DNA from: Theropithecus gelada
Lineage: Eukaryota > Chordata > Mammalia > Primates > Cercopithecidae
Reading direction: 5' to 3'
NCBI RefSeq assembly: GCF_003255815.1
Contig: NC_037689.1
Coordinates: 50,855,355 to 50,919,354 of the forward strand
DNA: 64,000 bases
The position numbers and the translations under genes are program-made. The notes below the pieces were generated by a model. The model saw only the letters and a list, made by a program, of their open reading frames with translations. It made no database searches and was not told the DNA's origin. The number at the start of each line of letters is the position of its first letter. Position 1 is the stretch's first letter. Below are positions 60,594-64,000 of the stretch, one piece after another.

Positions 60594-60676
60594 AGCATGT
60601 CACTTTCATTGTTAATTACCTAATCATATTCAAAGTCAGTGATGGACATTTTCAGGAATCCTTATGTGGCATAAAC

Positions 60677-60714
60677 ACTCACACACACACTGTGTGTCTG
60701 TGTATATATATATG
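60677..60714. repeat. (CA)n/(TG)n/(TA)n microsatellite with a palindromic centre
   Basis: CA units switch to TG units at 60690, then TA units. The switch can pair with itself. Confidence 0.85.
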
Positions 60715-60770
60715 TTTGTAGTGGTCCTTTGCTTACCTGTAGCTTTTGACTTAGTGTATCAATAATTCAT

Positions 60771-61528
60771 TTTATGCAAATCAAAACCACAATGAGATAC
60801 CATTTCACGCCACTCAGAATGACGATTGTTAAAAAGTCAAGAAACAATAAATGCTGGTGAGGCTGTGGAGAAATAGGAATGCTTTTACACTGTTGGTGGC
60901 AATGTAAATTAGTTCAGTCATTATGGAAGACAGTGTGGTGATTCCTTAAGGATCTAGATCCAGAAATACCATTTGACCCAGCAGTCCCATTACTGGGTGT
61001 ATACCCCAAAAATATGAATCATTCTACTATAAAGACACTTTCACACATATGTTTATTACAGCACTATTTACAGTAGCAAAGACATGGAAACAACCCAAAT
61101 GCCCATCAATGATAGACTGGATAAAGAAAATGTGGTACATATACACCATGGAATACTATGCAGCCATAAAAAGGAATGAGATCATGTCCTTTGCAGGGAC
61201 ATGGATGCAGCTGGAACCATAATCCTCAGCAAACTGACACAGGAACAGAAAACCAAATAACACATGTTCTCACTTGTAAGTGGAGGTTGAACAATGGGAA
61301 CACATGGACACAGGGAAGGGAGCAACGCACACCAGGGCCGGTAGGAGGGTGGGGGATGAGGAGAGAGAGAGCATTAGGACAAATTGCTATTGTATCCAGG
61401 GCTTAAAATGTAGATGATGGCTTGATAGTAGCAGCAAACCACCATGGCACACGTATACCTATGTAACACACCTACACATTCTGCACTTGTATCCAGGAAT
61501 GTAAAGTAAAATTTAAAATAGTAACAAT
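60771..61528 (+). mobile_element. 5'-truncated L1 (L1PA/L1PB type), 3' end
   Basis: It starts within ORF2 ('gcaaatcaaaaccacaatga') and ends in the 3' UTR ('aaagtaaaatttaaaatag'). Flanked by aataattcat (60761-60770) and aataactcat (61529-61538). No functional frame. Confidence 0.93.
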
Positions 61529-61539
61529 AATAACTCATT

Positions 61540-63177
61540 ATAGTTAGTTGTTTAATGAGGCTATATTTTCACCCAAGTTCTGCTTTTATGGAAGTACTGG
61601 ATACTAATTATGGATTACTGTTATATGTGTGTGTGTGTGTGTGTGTGTATATATACACTCAAGTATTTTCAAATATTTAAAAGGATATATTTAATCTAGT
61701 ACATAGAAAAGGAAATAACAATGTCTAGCATAATTTTAAATGAAGGGCACTTATGAATAACACATACGGTATAATACAAATATATATTGAGCCTACCAAT
61801 TAAGTTCTGATTTTTAAAAATGAGGTATATGATTAATATTATCAACAAATGGTTAGTATGGAATACTAGATGTGGGTTAAAATAAAATCATTAGTTTGTA
61901 TCTGATGCAAAAATAAAGGAGTCAAACTTCTAAAGACTGATTTATGCACGTATAACACCATCATTTGGTTATCTTTTTGTGTACAATAAATTCAGTCATT
62001 TATTTTACTTCATTTAATATTAAGCAAAACTCTTTTTGTATGGTAGTTTGTAGAGGAAAGCAATAGGGGGTAGTATTTTAAAGTAAGGCCTCTGAAAATG
62101 ATGCTGCTTCTTTTGCTATCTAGGCACTGCCATTATTAAGTATATAATGATAGAAAAATTACTTTTTCAGCCCCCCACTTTTTGATTCATATTACGAAGA
62201 TTAAAATATGCAAAAATATTGTGAGGTAACCTATAGAAACTACTCCAGAGACTGCCTGGTACCATTTAAGCATTCAAGTGAGCCATAATTATTAAAAGGA
62301 ATCAACTTACCCTCCAGTGTTTGGTAATTCTGGAACACTAGATATCTAATAGATTTTCTCATCTCAATCCAAACAATATTTATCGGGCCTTTGGTATGTT
62401 CAAGGCACTGTGCTAGATTAGGGACATAAAAATGAGTAAGACAGGGGTTCCACTCTCAATTTCTCCCAATTTAGTATGCTCCTTGAAGGCAGTGTCCATA
62501 TATTTTGATAATCTGCAGCATTTGATGTAGTAAAGCGCATAGCCATGATATCAGTTAATAAAAGCACAGTGCTATTTGCTTATATTTATTACAATGTCTT
62601 CTTCCTCCTGAAGAGTTCAATGAGTATTTTATCAGTGCCAGTTCTATTATCTACTTAACGCATTTGAACACTGAAAAACAGTAAGGGAAAAACTGAATGC
62701 TAATAAGCACTCACAGTGTTTGACAAATTTGTGTCTGCAACTGCAGGCCAAGGAAGCATGAATCAGAGCCACAGTAATCAAGTTGTTCCATTTTTCTTTT
62801 GACCATGCAATGTTGGATACCATTGCTTTCTTGAATTTTCCTTTTGGTCTGTTTTAGATGTCTCAGACTCGAAGTTTGTGTGATGAGAGGAGCACAGTCC
62901 CATAGCAATGCTAAAAGATGTATATGTATGTATGTATGTACATGTGTATGTTTGTGTATCTCTGTGTCCCTGCACACACACATATATGTGTTTGGAAAAT
63001 TGGGTTTTGATTTTCATCATTCTGAAGTTTAATTCCGCATTAGAGTCAATTCACTACGTACCAAAGGGTATACTAGTTTATTCACGTATTCAAATTGTAC
63101 TGAGTGGCTCATACGATCAGTGCCATGAGAGGTACAAAGATAAGGATACTGTGGTCCATTCCTCAGAAAGCCCTTAA
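61540..63177. other. AT-rich stretch with microsatellites and an L2 trace
   Basis: A (TG)n(TA)n run lies at 61623-61657 and (TATG)n units at 62921-62950. About 62465-62560 ('gctccttgaaggcagtgtcc') resembles an L2 3' end. No gene. Confidence 0.5.
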
Positions 63178-63193
63178 AAACTTGCTGTTTAGC

Positions 63194-63343
63194 CACCGCA
63201 TGTTCTCAGTGCGGGGAGTGGGGAGGGATAGCATTAGGAGATGAGTTGATGGGTGCAGCACACCAACATGACACATGTATACATATGTAACAAACCTGCA
63301 CGTTTTGCACATGTACCCTAGAACTTAAAGTATAGTAAAAAAG
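63194..63343 (+). mobile_element. Very short L1 3' UTR insertion with internal deletions
   Basis: 'accgcatgttctca' joins directly to 'gtggggagggatagcattag', and 'ggagat' joins to 'gagttgatgggtgcagc', so two parts of the L1 3' UTR are missing. It ends 'cttaaagtatagtaaaaa'. Flanked by aaacttgctgtttagc (63178-63193) and aaacttactctttagc (63344-63359), 14 of 16 identical. Confidence 0.9.
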
Positions 63344-63540
63344 AAACTTACTCTTTAGCATGTAATACATCAGGAAAACAAGTAGTTATATGTACTACTT
63401 ATATGAAATAATAAAAGTATATAGAGAAATATTCTCAGTAAGAATGTGGAAATATTACATTTGTTTTTGGTGCTGACTGAAAGCTTCGAGACATGTAGCA
63501 CTTATGCTGAAAATTCAAGGATGTGGTAGGCTTTAGAAAT

Positions 63541-64000
63541 GGGAAAATTGTTCCTAATTCTCCACATCCTCTCCAGCACCTGTTGTTTCCTGACTTTTGA
63601 ATGATCGCCATTCTAACTGGTGTGAGATGGTATCTCATTGTGGTTTTGATTTGCATTTCTCTGATGGCCAGTGATGATGAGCATTTTTTCATGTGTTTGT
63701 TGGCTGTATGAATGTCTTCTTTTGAGAAATGTCTATTCATATCCTTTGCCCACTTTTTGATGGGGTTGTTTGTGTTCAACCATTATGGAAAACAGTATGG
63801 CGATTCCTCAAGGATCTAGAACTAGATGTACCATATGACCCAGCCATCCCATTACTGGGTATATACCCAAAGGATTATAAATTATGCTGCTATAAAGACA
63901 CATGCACACGTATGTTTATTGCAGCACTATTCACAATAGCAAAGACTTGGAATCAACCCAAATGTCCATCAGTGACAGATTGGATTAAGAAAATGTGGCA
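63541..64000 (+). mobile_element. L1 with 5' inversion, continuing beyond the window
   Basis: 63541-63775 is antisense ORF2 C-terminal sequence ('ctccacatcctctccagcac' to 'actttttgatggggttgttt'). From about 63776 the strand flips to sense ('caaccattatggaaaacagt' on) and runs to the window end ('gattaagaaaatgtggca'). The inverted part is the more 5' L1 sequence, and a short piece of ORF2 between the two (about 35 bp) is lost. Confidence 0.93.

Noticed and set aside
63435..63779. 114-codon minus-strand open frame
   Set aside because: Most of it is the inverted L1 ORF2 piece running into unique sequence; not a separate gene.
1..64000. tRNA, rRNA, U6, 7SK or Y RNA genes, or mitochondrial insertions
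   Set aside because: I looked for their characteristic sequences by eye and saw none; a covariance-model or mitochondrial search was not possible here.

Overview
The window is AT-rich primate nuclear DNA with no intact protein-coding gene. The best clue to the organism is the younger Alu copies. Those at 60287-60593, 49338-49631 and 45791-46080 carry changes that I recall from the AluY lineage of Old World monkeys (CCGG or CCAG in place of GCGCG before 'atctc', and 'gcttgagcc' at the 5' end). I therefore read it as a cercopithecid genome (macaque, baboon or a relative) rather than human, but I could not run a subfamily search.

Layout. At 1-645 lies the 3' part of a processed RPL7 pseudogene inserted in an old L1 that also holds an Alu. 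From 0.7 to 19 kb there are ancient repeats (MER58, MaLR LTRs, MLT1, MER5A, MER1B, MIR, L1M) with Alus on top, including a three-layer nest at 10.0-10.8 kb and an Alu at 15.2-15.6 kb that contains a pasted copy of its own flank. At 19.1-21.4 kb is a long antisense L1M. From 21.4 to 34 kb the DNA is mostly single-copy, with L2, MIR, MER1B and MER5A remnants and a repeat-poor stretch at 32.6-33.3 kb. From 34.4 to 38.4 kb there is an Alu-rich patch with a probable retroviral-type LTR. Here an Alu at 35.9-36.3 kb contains a second copy of a 178-bp segment found at 33.53-33.71 kb. A long L2 relic lies at 41.3-43.5 kb, followed by a small DNA transposon. Three Alus, an LTR and another antisense L1M occupy 45.2-50.8 kb. 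A 2-kb 5'-truncated L1 lies at 53-55 kb. The end of the window (60.3-64 kb) holds a young-type Alu and three short L1 insertions, the last a 5'-inverted copy that runs off the window.

No genes work together here. The sequence looks like intergenic or intronic DNA shaped by retrotransposition, with some repair-type local duplications. The most interesting observations are two short local duplications (about 62 bp and 178 bp) pasted into Alu bodies from donors 0.3 and 2.5 kb upstream, an Alu insertion that keeps only about 13 bp of Alu plus its A tail, and L1 copies with inversion or internal deletion. I found no CRISPR array, no RNA gene and no previously undescribed protein system. Family names are from memory of consensus sequences, and edges of ancient repeats are approximate.
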